Shown piece after piece: positions 17,393 to 24,804 of a DNA stretch of 64,000 bases (its first letter is position 1; every line of letters starts with the position of its first letter). The stretch is taken from NCBI GenBank assembly GCA_944386475.1, contig CALXBH010000079.1, forward strand, positions 62,001 through 126,000, given 5' to 3'. The notes below the pieces were generated by a model. That model was not told the DNA's origin. It did not search any database and saw only the letters and a program-made list of their open reading frames with translations. The DNA is from an uncultured Clostridia bacterium. GTDB taxonomy: Bacteria > Bacillota > Clostridia > Oscillospirales > Ruminococcaceae. The translations under genes and the position numbers were made by a program.

Positions 17393-17989
17393 ATGACTTA
17401 TGAGGAAGAAATTGCATATCGCGAAGAACTTCTTCAAAAAGCACGTGATGGCATGAAAGTTACATCTGAAGAACGTCTTTGGTCGCAAACACATTCCGTA
17501 TATAATAGGCGATTTGGCTTTCCTTATTATAATGTTTCTATTGAAACTCTAGAACCGAATCAGTGGTATTCACTTGCCATAAACATGGAGTCCATTGGAT
17601 ACAAAGACAGGATTTTACCCATTATCTCTGTCCCTGCTGGAAAAGGACAAATTATTACCGACTTTGAATTAACCGATTTACGCGGTAATAAAAGTCTTGG
17701 AAAGCCTGTTAAGATGTTGGGGCTTACGCTGGATTTAGCACATCGGGAATGTAATGTTAAGTACTATTCTGCATTAGGCATTTTAGCAGTAGGGTATGAA
17801 TGTGATTATCTTGATACAGCGCAAAATCTGCATATGCGAGAGTCATCCTCTACTGGGGCTACGAATTTTGCCATGACAAAACAAATGGTTAATGATCATA
17901 TGGTACGATACCATTGTAAATCTCCTGTGGAGGATTCATTTGACGCCATGATTTTTACAATCAAATGGACCAAGTGTAATGCGCGCTGA
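17393..17989 (+). CDS. hypothetical protein, element cargo
   Basis: A 198-residue soluble, AT-rich protein of unknown family. It begins MTYEEEIAYREELLQKARD, an acidic helix, then has mixed strands (NQWYSLAINMESIGYKD, ILPIISVPAGKGQIIT). The start at 17393 is chosen because GAGGTG stands 6 bases before it; a GTG three codons earlier overlaps that site. A terminator at 18040-18072 ends the unit. It is 66 bases after the preceding unknown gene, so they may share a message. No catalytic motif was recognised. Confidence 0.7.
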   Translation: MTYEEEIAYREELLQKARDGMKVTSEERLWSQTHSVYNRRFGFPYYNVSIETLEPNQWYSLAINMESIGYKDRILPIISVPAGKGQIITDFELTDLRGNKSLGKPVKMLGLTLDLAHRECNVKYYSALGILAVGYECDYLDTAQNLHMRESSSTGATNFAMTKQMVNDHMVRYHCKSPVEDSFDAMIFTIKWTKCNAR

Positions 17990-18039
17990 AATAGAAACAT
18001 CAGGTGCATAAACAAGTATAACACTTGGTGAAAACTTAG

Positions 18040-18072
18040 AAAAAGGTCCTGGCAAAACGCCTGGACCTTTTT
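18040..18072. terminator. terminator near the right end of the element
   Basis: AAAAAGGTCC (18040-18049) pairs with GGACCTTTTT (18063-18072), with an inner GGC/GCC. T tracts on both strands allow use in both directions. Confidence 0.88.
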
Positions 18073-18146
18073 CTATTCATATGCTCTGTAATTGTTTACA
18101 TAAAACAAGCGCACAGCCAGCAAACCTCCTATCATGCTCTTACCAT

Positions 18147-18180
18147 CTTCCTAATAGGGGGCAATTATGTGTACACTTGC
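18147..18180. other. right attachment site (attR) with inverted repeat
   Basis: The end repeat CTTCCTAATAGGG (18147-18159) is followed by ten bases and the core TGTACACTTGC (18170-18180). Placed before attL in a circle, the two ends make a near-palindromic 48-bp attP centred on the first two bases (TG) of the core. Confidence 0.8.
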
Positions 18181-18618
18181 CTTAGGCAGGTTGTTATGGG
18201 CCAGATTGTCGTCTGCCGTATCCGAAGAAAAGACGCGCACGCTGCCCTCGCTGCCGTACAGAATGACCTTTTTGCTGAACATCGCCAGGCCAGATGCCTG
18301 AACCGGGGACGCTGTAGGCGACTGGAAGATCTCCACTTTTACTTCAAAGAAGAAGGTCATATCCACCGAGTAAAAACCTTTGTTAAAAGGCACAGGCTCG
18401 GTGTCGATATAGACGTTAAGTACTTCGACTTTCCGGCACTTTACATTGAGTGCCGAGTCGATCAGCGGCTGGGTAGTATCGGTAAAATACACCTGCAAAT
18501 CTTCCAGGCAGTCTTTGTCGCTGCACGAGTCGAAAATCCTGCCGGCGTCGATGCACACCGCTTCTTTAAAGCAGTTGCTTCCAGCGCTTCCCAGTGGCGA
18601 ACAATTTTTGTCAACCAT
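18170..18618 (-). pseudogene. N-terminal segment of the cysteine-rich gene split by the integrative element
   Basis: ATG 18618 lies behind AGGAGGAATTTTTCTTA and the frame reads MVDKNCSPLGSAGSNCF. It goes on through DSCSDKDCLEDLQVYF and MTFFFEVKVEIFQS to NNLPKASV at the core. In the present state it adds six element-coded residues (HIIAPY) and stops at 18151. Residues 1-149 of the whole protein are here. The sequence suggests a beta-rich, disulfide-capable, secreted-type or coat-type structure, but there is no signal peptide. The truncated product may still be made. A sigma-K-like site precedes it. Confidence 0.85.
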
Positions 18619-18663
18619 AAGAAAAATTCCTCCTAATAGTTATTAAAGCGTTTGCCTCAATAC

Positions 18664-18690
18664 CATAGTATGAGGAAGTTTCCAATTCGT
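18664..18690 (-). promoter_or_regulatory. possible sigma-K-like promoter of the interrupted gene
   Basis: On the minus strand AC (18689-18690), 16 bases, CATACTATG (18664-18672). It matches CATAnnnTA at all but the last base; the -35 element is only the AC pair. It is about 45 bases before the start codon. Confidence 0.35.
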
Positions 18691-18712
18691 GACGTTTTTC
18701 CATTAGAACCTA

Positions 18713-21079
18713 TCAGACTTTTTGCAGTTTTGCAAAGTTCGCCATGATTTTTTTGGTCCCCACTTTGTCAAAATTCACTTCCACCAGGATATCGTTGGCC
18801 ATAGGCGACATGCTGACCACCACGCCGTTTCCAAAAATCTTGTGGGAAACCGTATCCCCTACTCCGTAATCGATGGATGCTGTCTTCGGTTCCTTTTTTA
18901 AGCCCACCGTGCTTTCCACCGGCTGTACCCGGCGGGCGGCCGGCGGCGTATAGGCAGGGGTCTGCCGCATAACCTTTACTGTGGAATCGGTGACATCTTT
19001 AAGTTCGTCGGGGATCTCTCCGATAAAGCGGGAGGGGCGGTTGCGGTTTGTCTGGCCAAAGATCATCCGCTGGGCGGCGTTTGTGATATAGAGCTTTTCC
19101 TTGGCGCGGGTGATACCCACATAAGCAAGCCGGCGCTCCTCCTGCATTTCTTCCATGCTGTTTAAGGACAGATACCCCGGGAAGATCCCATCCTCCATCC
19201 CCGCGATGAACACAAAGGGAAACTCCAGCCCTTTGGCCGCGTGCATGGTCATCATAACCACATAGTCGTCATCGTCGTTTAAACTGTCGAGGTCGGTGTA
19301 AAGGGCGACCTCCTCCAAAAAGCCGGCCAGGGTGGGTTCGTCGTTTTCCTCACTGTATTTGATGATGTTTGTTTTTAACTCGTTGACGTTTTCCAGGCGG
19401 TTTCTGCCCTCTTCCCCCTGGGCCTCCAAAGCCGTCCGGTAGCCGGAAACCTCGATGAGCTCGTCAAACAGCTCCTCTAAATCCCCTTCCTGCTCTTTTT
19501 GGCGCAAAGTCTCGATCATATCGGTAAAGGCGGTCAAAGGCTTTGCCTTTTTGGCAAGCGCCGGGAAGGTGTCCGCCTCCCGGAGCACATGGTATAAGCT
19601 CTCCCCCATGCCGTCGGCGATTTCTTCCGCGGTGGTCAGGGTGGCGGCGCCGATCCCCCGCTTGGGTTCGTTGATAATCCGCTTGAGGCGCACGCTGTCG
19701 CTTGGATTGTCGATTACGCACAGGTAGGACAACACGTCCTTGACCTCCTTGCGGTCAAAAAACTTGGTGCCGCCCACAATTTTATAGGTGATCCCCATTT
19801 TCACAAAACAGCGCTCGATACTGGCCGACTGGGCGTTCATCCGGTAAAGTACCGCATGATCGGAAAACTTTCTCCCCTTCGCCACGTTTTCCATGATTTT
19901 GGAGGCGATAAACTCCCCTTCCGCCATCTCGTCGTACGCCCGGTAGACCTCTACCTTTTCCCCTTCCCCGTTGGCGGTCCACAAATTTTTCCCCTTGCGC
20001 TCGATGTTGTTGCGGATCACGTCGTTGGCGGCGTTTAAAATATTCTGGGTGGAACGGTAGTTTTGCTCTAAGCGGATCACCACCGCATTGTCAAACTGGT
20101 TTTCAAAGCTCAGGATATTTTCGATGGTGGCACCCCGGAACCGGTAGATACTCTGGTCATCGTCACCCACCACGCAGAGGTTCTGATGCTTGGCGCTTAA
20201 AAGGCTCACCAGCTTGTACTGAGCGGTGTTGGTATCCTGATATTCGTCCACCAGGATATAGCGGTAGCGGTTCTGGTATTTTTCCAGCACGTCGGGAAAC
20301 TCCGAGAACAACCGCACCGTCAGACAGATAATATCGTCAAAATCCACGGCGTTGGAGTTTAACAGCCGGCGCTGATAGCTCTCATAAATTCGGCCGATCA
20401 CCTGCCGGCGGTAATCATCCCCGGCGGTGCGCAGGTATTCCTGGGGGTCGACCATCTTGTCCTTGCTGCGGCTGATCTCCCCCAAAACGGATTTGGGCGG
20501 GAAATTTTTATCGCTGATGTTAAGCTCCTTGATGACATCCTTGAGCACCCGCTGGCTGTCGTCGGTGTCGTAGATGGTAAAGCTCCCGGTGTAGCCCAGC
20601 CGCTCGATCTCCCGGCGCAAAATCCGCACGCAGGAGGAATGGAAGGTGCCGGCGTTGATGTCCAGCGCTTTATCCCCCAGCATGGCGTACAGCCGGTCCT
20701 TCATCTCGTTGGCGGCTTTGTTGGTAAAGGTGATCGCCAAAATATTCCAGGGATTGACGGGATAGACCGCCAACAGCCGCTTTTGACGCTCTTTATCCTC
20801 CGCTTTTCCCGCAGCTGCCTGCCGCAGAAAATCCAAATCCTCCCCGTCTAAGGAATCCGGCATAAAATCAGACAGGTAGGCATTTCCGTAATCGATTAAA
20901 TACGCGATGCGGTTGACAATCACGGTGGTTTTGCCGCTGCCCGCTCCCGCCAGGATCAGCACCGGGCCTTTTGCCTGGAATACCGCTTTTTTCTGCATAT
21001 CGTTCATACGGGAAAAATCCCTGTCCAAAATCTTCCGCTTTAACGACTGAAACTCTTCTGCTTGCTCCTTGGAAACCAT
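18713..21079 (-). CDS. pcrA: ATP-dependent DNA helicase PcrA/UvrD
   Basis: A 788-residue superfamily 1A helicase used in repair, replication of rolling-circle plasmids and removal of blocked RNA polymerase. Motifs in order: Q motif MNDMQKKAVF, Walker A LAGAGSGKTT, TFTNKAANEM (Ia), DEYQDTN (II), GDDDQSIYRFRGA (III), EQNYRST (IV), MTMHAAKGLEFP (V) and YVGITRAKEKL (VI). The C-terminus (about 725-785) has the short Tudor-like region GDTVSHKIFGNGVV that binds RNA polymerase in PcrA. GAAGGAGAGTTAC precedes ATG 21079. It ends 95 bases before the interrupted gene's start with no clear terminator between, so some read-through into that gene's upstream region is possible on the minus strand. Confidence 0.96.
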   Translation of the reverse strand: MVSKEQAEEFQSLKRKILDRDFSRMNDMQKKAVFQAKGPVLILAGAGSGKTTVIVNRIAYLIDYGNAYLSDFMPDSLDGEDLDFLRQAAAGKAEDKERQKRLLAVYPVNPWNILAITFTNKAANEMKDRLYAMLGDKALDINAGTFHSSCVRILRREIERLGYTGSFTIYDTDDSQRVLKDVIKELNISDKNFPPKSVLGEISRSKDKMVDPQEYLRTAGDDYRRQVIGRIYESYQRRLLNSNAVDFDDIICLTVRLFSEFPDVLEKYQNRYRYILVDEYQDTNTAQYKLVSLLSAKHQNLCVVGDDDQSIYRFRGATIENILSFENQFDNAVVIRLEQNYRSTQNILNAANDVIRNNIERKGKNLWTANGEGEKVEVYRAYDEMAEGEFIASKIMENVAKGRKFSDHAVLYRMNAQSASIERCFVKMGITYKIVGGTKFFDRKEVKDVLSYLCVIDNPSDSVRLKRIINEPKRGIGAATLTTAEEIADGMGESLYHVLREADTFPALAKKAKPLTAFTDMIETLRQKEQEGDLEELFDELIEVSGYRTALEAQGEEGRNRLENVNELKTNIIKYSEENDEPTLAGFLEEVALYTDLDSLNDDDDYVVMMTMHAAKGLEFPFVFIAGMEDGIFPGYLSLNSMEEMQEERRLAYVGITRAKEKLYITNAAQRMIFGQTNRNRPSRFIGEIPDELKDVTDSTVKVMRQTPAYTPPAARRVQPVESTVGLKKEPKTASIDYGVGDTVSHKIFGNGVVVSMSPMANDILVEVNFDKVGTKKIMANFAKLQKV

Positions 21080-21125
21080 GTAACTCTCCTTCTAATCCTT
21101 TTGATAAACAGACGCTATTGATGGT

Positions 21126-21134
21126 ATTATAGCA
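21126..21134 (-). promoter_or_regulatory. extended -10 promoter of pcrA
   Basis: On the minus strand TGCTATAAT (TG at 21133-21134, TATAAT at 21126-21131) lies 47 bases before the pcrA start. No good -35 is seen, as is common for extended -10 promoters. Confidence 0.6.
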
Positions 21135-21240
21135 TACTGGAACACAATTTGGTAGGCAAAAATTTTTGTTTCATGCTCCTGCCCTTGTGCATATCCGAAA
21201 AATCCTCTTTCCATACTAATAAAAAGGGGGTGCCGGCGTT

Positions 21241-21546
21241 ATGCTGAAAAAATCGGAACCAACATTTGAAAAAGCGGTGGATTGTTTCACTATTAAAGAC
21301 GCCACCTTACTTCAGGAAAGACAAAAGCCAATAAGCCCAGCGCCGCCGTTTGGCGTTTGTTTAAACATCCGGCAGCCTTTTTGCTGGATATTGCCGCCTA
21401 AAAGCTGGGAGCACTGGCGCGGGCGCTTCCCGAAGAGAATTGCCGGTTCAAAAGACTTTTCGCCGCCGTGGGAAGCAAAGGAGCCCGGTTTCCCACGACG
21501 GTTTCCTCCGTGCTGACAAGGGGCTTTCAAAAGAATCAAATCAGCA
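21241..21546 (+). other. unresolved possible small or frameshifted gene
   Basis: The 593-base gap between pcrA and the amidase holds a frame from ATG 21241 (91 codons) with AAGGGGGTG upstream, but its second half (proline- and tryptophan-rich) does not look like a protein. Another frame reads more naturally from about 21318 to 21546 (KPSAAVWRLFKHPAAFLLDI, stop, then LARALPEENCRFKRLFAAV). A remnant with a frameshift and a stop is possible. A strong hairpin follows at 21550-21586. Confidence 0.25.
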
Positions 21547-21549
21547 GGT

Positions 21550-21586
21550 AAAAGATGGGGCCGCATACAGTGCGGCCCCATCTTTT
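21550..21586. terminator. bidirectional terminator
   Basis: A perfect 16-bp stem, AAAAGATGGGGCCGCA with its complement, and a five-base loop TACAG. It has A and T tracts at both ends. Confidence 0.9.
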
Positions 21587-21603
21587 CTATAAAAACACCG
21601 GAA

Positions 21604-21630
21604 ACTATCGCCTTTTCCTTTCATACACTA
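21604..21630 (+). promoter_or_regulatory. mother-cell-type (sigma-E/sigma-K-like) promoter of the amidase
   Basis: CATACACTA (21622-21630) fits the sigma-K -10 CATAnnnTA fully and the sigma-E -10 CATACAnT as well. AC stands 16 bases upstream (21604-21605). It is about 40 bases before the chosen start. Confidence 0.45.
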
Positions 21631-21672
21631 TCACTGAACCCCTATTTTCAGATGCGGAAAGGAATGGCGTCC

Positions 21673-22413
21673 ATGCCCACTATCTATTTAAGCCCCTCCA
21701 CCCAGGAGAGCAATCTATACGTCAACGGCGGTACCGAGGAATACTACATGAACCGGATCGCCGACGCGATGATCCCCTATCTGCGCTCCAGCGGCATCCA
21801 GTACACCCGCAACACGCCCCAGATGACCGCCGCTTCCTCCATCCGGCAGTCCAACGCCGGCAACTATGACCTGCATGTGTCCATCCACTCCAATGCCGCG
21901 CCGGAATCCCGGTACGGACAGGTGCAGGGCACCGATGTTTATTACGCTCCCAACAGCCAAAGCGGCAAACGGTTTGCCGAGATTTTAGCGAACAACATGA
22001 AGCGGATCTATCCCAATCCCGACCTGGTGCGGGCGCTGCCCACCACTTCGTTAGGGGAGGTCACCCGCACCCGTGCACCGGCCGCCCTGATCGAGGTGGC
22101 GTATCATGACAATCCCGAAGATGCCCAGTGGATCAAAAGCAACATCGAAAACATCGCCCGCGTTATCGTCCAGTCTATCGACGAATATTTCGGCCTGCCC
22201 TTTGTCCCGCCGCAGACGCCCCAAACCGGCACGGTCCGGGTAAATTCCGGGCGCTTAAACATCCGCAGCAAGCCGTCTGTGAATTCCGCTATTCTGGCGC
22301 AGGCCCCCAACGGAAGCACCCTAACCGTGCTGGGGGAATACCGCGACTGGTATGTGGTCAACTACCAGGGGACGGTGGGGTACGCAAACAAGGCCTATAT
22401 CAATCTCATGTAG
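21673..22413 (+). CDS. N-acetylmuramoyl-L-alanine amidase (Amidase_3) with SH3 domain, CwlC-like
   Basis: Cuts the amide bond between muramic acid and the stem peptide. The 246-residue protein has an Amidase_3 domain (about 1-175) and a bacterial SH3 domain (about 188-246, VNSGRLNIRSKPSVNS). The glutamate of GGTEEYYMN, the histidine of LHVSIHSNA and the glutamate of ALIEVAYHDN are in place. The first zinc histidine (usually in DxGHGG) is replaced by LSPSTQESN, a form known from some firmicute amidases. There is no signal peptide, as in mother-cell lytic CwlC. ATG 21673 has AAGGA 10 bases upstream; the start at 21652 lacks a site. Confidence 0.85.
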   Translation: MPTIYLSPSTQESNLYVNGGTEEYYMNRIADAMIPYLRSSGIQYTRNTPQMTAASSIRQSNAGNYDLHVSIHSNAAPESRYGQVQGTDVYYAPNSQSGKRFAEILANNMKRIYPNPDLVRALPTTSLGEVTRTRAPAALIEVAYHDNPEDAQWIKSNIENIARVIVQSIDEYFGLPFVPPQTPQTGTVRVNSGRLNIRSKPSVNSAILAQAPNGSTLTVLGEYRDWYVVNYQGTVGYANKAYINLM

Positions 22414-22441
22414 ATAAGACATCAAACCGGCACAGATACGC

Positions 22442-22487
22442 AAAGGAGCTGCTGCAAAGCTTTTGTTTTGCAGCAGCTCCTTTTATA
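22442..22487. terminator. bidirectional terminator
   Basis: A 17-bp perfect stem (22442-22458 with 22467-22483) around an eight-base loop, ending in TTTT. It separates the convergent amidase and ZIP genes. Confidence 0.92.
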
Positions 22488-22525
22488 ACGGCAATTCCCG
22501 GTTTACAAGAGCGAACGGGGGCAGG

Positions 22526-23317
22526 TTATCCCAAGGCGATGTCCAGCACCATCATCACCGCAAAGCCCAGCATTGCCCCAAACGTCCCCGCATGGGAGTG
22601 GCCGCCTCCGTGTGCTTCGGGAACCAGTTCCTCCACCACTACGTAGATCATCGCCCCGGCGGCAAAGGACAGCAAAAACGGCATGACCTGGGCCACCGTG
22701 ACCGCCAGCACCACGCCGATGATACCGGCCACCGGCTCCACAACGCCCGAAAGGGTTCCATACAAAAACGCCTTGGGGGAAGATACCCCTTCCTTTTTCA
22801 GGGGCAGAGAGATGGCCGCCCCCTCCGGCAGGTTTTGCAGCGCCATACCGATGGACAGCGCCAGCGCTCCGGCAAAGGTGGCGGGGGCGCCGGTTTCGGC
22901 GGCCAGGGCAAAGGACAACCCCACCGCCATCCCCTCGGGGATGTTGTGAAGGGTCACCGCCAGCACCAGCATGGTAGTGCGTTTAAAAGAGCTGTGAACT
23001 CCTTCCGGCTTGTCCGCCCCCACATGAAGGTGGGGCAGAATTTTATCCAGTAAAAACAAAAACAGACCGCCGATGACAAACCCTCCGGCGGCGGGGATCC
23101 ATTCCGCCATGCCCTGTTCTTCCGCCATCTCAATGGCGGGCAGCAAAAGAGACCACACCGAAGCCGCGATCATCACGCCGGAGGCAAAGCCCAAAAACGC
23201 CTTGTGGGCGCTGACCGAGCCGTCCTTTTTGACGAAAAACACCGCGGCCGAGCCGATCATGGTGGCCAAAAACGTAAAACCTGTTCCCAACAGCGCTAAG
23301 ACAAGGGGATTATTCAC
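22526..23317 (-). CDS. ZIP-family metal transporter
   Basis: A 263-residue membrane protein with about eight helices that imports zinc or other divalent metals. The metal-site motifs HNIPEGMAVGLS (helix 4) and LQNLPEGAAISLP (helix 5) are clear, the second with Q in place of H. A short variable loop after helix 3 contains HLHVGADKPEG. It matches ZupT/GufA-type members. It begins 34 bases after the cysteine synthase-like gene, so co-transcription is likely. Confidence 0.93.
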   Translation of the reverse strand: MNNPLVLALLGTGFTFLATMIGSAAVFFVKKDGSVSAHKAFLGFASGVMIAASVWSLLLPAIEMAEEQGMAEWIPAAGGFVIGGLFLFLLDKILPHLHVGADKPEGVHSSFKRTTMLVLAVTLHNIPEGMAVGLSFALAAETGAPATFAGALALSIGMALQNLPEGAAISLPLKKEGVSSPKAFLYGTLSGVVEPVAGIIGVVLAVTVAQVMPFLLSFAAGAMIYVVVEELVPEAHGGGHSHAGTFGAMLGFAVMMVLDIALG

Positions 23318-23351
23318 AGCCCCACATCCTTTCTGTTTCGATCTGTCCCCG

Positions 23352-24350
23352 TTACCGGTGGGCGATCATCTCCAAAAGCTCCACGTCCTTGGAGAGCATT
23401 CCCTCCTTCACCACCGGCGGGTCGGAGTAATCGGTGGACAGATATTTTTTATTATCATCGGCAAAAACCGTGACGATGATACTGTCCGGGCCTAAAATCT
23501 CCTGAGCTTTAATGCAGCCTAGAAAGTTTGCCCCGGAAGAAACGCCGATGCCGATGCCAAACCGCTGAGACAGCATCCGGGCCATGACAATGGAATCCCC
23601 GTCGTCCACGGCGATGATATCATCCACCTTGTTCCGGGTGATGATGTCCGGCACAAACTCGTCCGAAATCCCCTGGATCCGGTGGCGGCCTACCCGGTAG
23701 CCGGTGGACAGGGTGGGAGAGTTTTCTGGCTCTAACGGAAAGGTTTTCGCATCCGGATTTTTTTCTTTGAGCCTCCTGCCGATTCCCACGGCAGTGCCGC
23801 CGGTGCCCACGCCCGCCACCACTCCGTCCGGGACAAGGGAAAGCGCTTCCAGCTGGCGGAGGATCTCCTCCCCGGTACCGTAATAATGAGCCTCGATATT
23901 ATCTTCGTTTTCAAACTGCCTGGGCAGGAAAACATGGCCGTTTTGGGCCAGCTCTTCCGCCATGCGGATGGAACCTAAAAAGCCCCCTTCTTCCCGGGAG
24001 ACCAGGCGCACCGTGGCGCCAAAGCTTTCCATCAGCGAGATGCGCTCCCGGCTCATCCAATCGGGCATAAAGATCACCACCGGATGGCCTAAATACCGGC
24101 CGATGGCGGAAAAGGATATCCCCGTATTGCCGCTGGTGGCCTCCGCAATGGTGTCGCCGGGCTGGATGGTCCCCTCCCGGTAAGCCTTTTCCAAAATATA
24201 AAAGGCCACCCGGTCTTTGACACTGCCGGTCATGTTATACCATTCCGCCTTGGCAAACAGCCGGCGGAGCTGCCCCCGGTACCGGTAGCGGATCTCCAGC
24301 AAAGGGGTGTTCCCCACCATCGGCGACAGTTTCTCGAACAACTCGTTCAT
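23352..24350 (-). CDS. PLP-dependent cysteine synthase-family protein
   Basis: A 332-residue fold-type II PLP enzyme. The PLP lysine lies in NMTGSVKDR (Lys45). The substrate loop is EATSGNTGIS, the phosphate loop GVGTGGTAVG and the C-terminal EPENSPTLSTG. It could make cysteine from O-acetylserine and sulfide, or cystathionine from serine and homocysteine; the CBS-like SVKDR form and lack of a regulatory domain leave this open. The C-terminal 30 residues (YLSTDYSDPPVVKEGML) are as in the short CBS-like group. ATG 24350 follows AAGGGACGAATAGG. It heads a likely operon with the ZIP gene. Confidence 0.85.
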   Translation of the reverse strand: MNELFEKLSPMVGNTPLLEIRYRYRGQLRRLFAKAEWYNMTGSVKDRVAFYILEKAYREGTIQPGDTIAEATSGNTGISFSAIGRYLGHPVVIFMPDWMSRERISLMESFGATVRLVSREEGGFLGSIRMAEELAQNGHVFLPRQFENEDNIEAHYYGTGEEILRQLEALSLVPDGVVAGVGTGGTAVGIGRRLKEKNPDAKTFPLEPENSPTLSTGYRVGRHRIQGISDEFVPDIITRNKVDDIIAVDDGDSIVMARMLSQRFGIGIGVSSGANFLGCIKAQEILGPDSIIVTVFADDNKKYLSTDYSDPPVVKEGMLSKDVELLEMIAHR

Positions 24351-24447
24351 CCTATTCGTCCCTTCATGGCTTTTCTGTCTTTTAAAGGAAAAGCCGTCTC
24401 AGTCTGTTGGTTAATTGTCTGTCTTGGTTGTATTTATCATATGTTAT

Positions 24448-24804
24448 TGTATGCACTCGCCCACCAGCTTGTTGACCAAGGCTCCGTCGGCTTTTCCCAA
24501 AGAGAAAAGCCAGCTTAATTTGCTAGTGAGCTATTTTGACTATGCTTATTGTATGCACTCGCCCACCAGCTTGTTGACCAAGGCTCCGTCGGCTTTTCCC
24601 AAAGGGAAAAGCCAGCTTAATTTGCTAGTGAGCTATTTTGACTATGCTTACTGTATGCACTCGCCCACCAGCTTGTTGACCAAGGCTCCATCGGCTTTTC
24701 ACAAAGGGAAAAGCCAGCTTAATTCGCTAGTGAGCTATCTTGACCGTGCTTACTGTATACACTCGCCCACCAGTTTGTTGACTAAAGCGCCATCGGCTTT
24801 TCCC
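24448..24804. repeat. 102-bp tandem repeats derived from the 3' end of yqeY
   Basis: Three units begin at 24448, 24550 and 24652, each 102 bases, and a partial fourth copy (24754-24804) is the end of the yqeY gene itself. Units one and two are nearly identical; unit three has several changes and the gene copy has more. Each full unit holds a copy of the last 17 codons of yqeY (..ADGALVNKLVGECIQ) and a hairpin GGCTTTTCCC/GGGAAAAGCC with a three-base loop. Another GGCTTTTC..GGAAAAGCC pair stands at 24369-24396. Confidence 0.9.

Larger units (their letters stand above)
11231..18180. mobile_element. 6.94-kb serine-recombinase integrative element inserted in a gene (skin-like)
   Basis: An 11-bp direct repeat TGTACACTTGC occurs at 11231-11241 and 18170-18180, 6939 bases apart. 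Inside it, 13-bp inverted repeats (CCCTATTAGGAAG at 11243-11255 and its complement at 18147-18159) mark the two element ends. The cargo is a large serine recombinase next to the left end, a 42-residue peptide, a three-gene ABC exporter and two unknown AT-rich genes. There are no phage structural, replication or conjugation genes. Both halves of the host gene are intact and in the same phase across the core, so excision would rebuild it exactly. Confidence 0.88.

Noticed and set aside
11231-18180. Prophage or conjugative element
   Set aside because: No capsid, tail, terminase, relaxase or type IV secretion gene is present; only recombinase plus cargo is found.
24448-24804. CRISPR array
   Set aside because: Units are directly adjacent 102-base copies without unique spacers, and no cas genes are present in the window.
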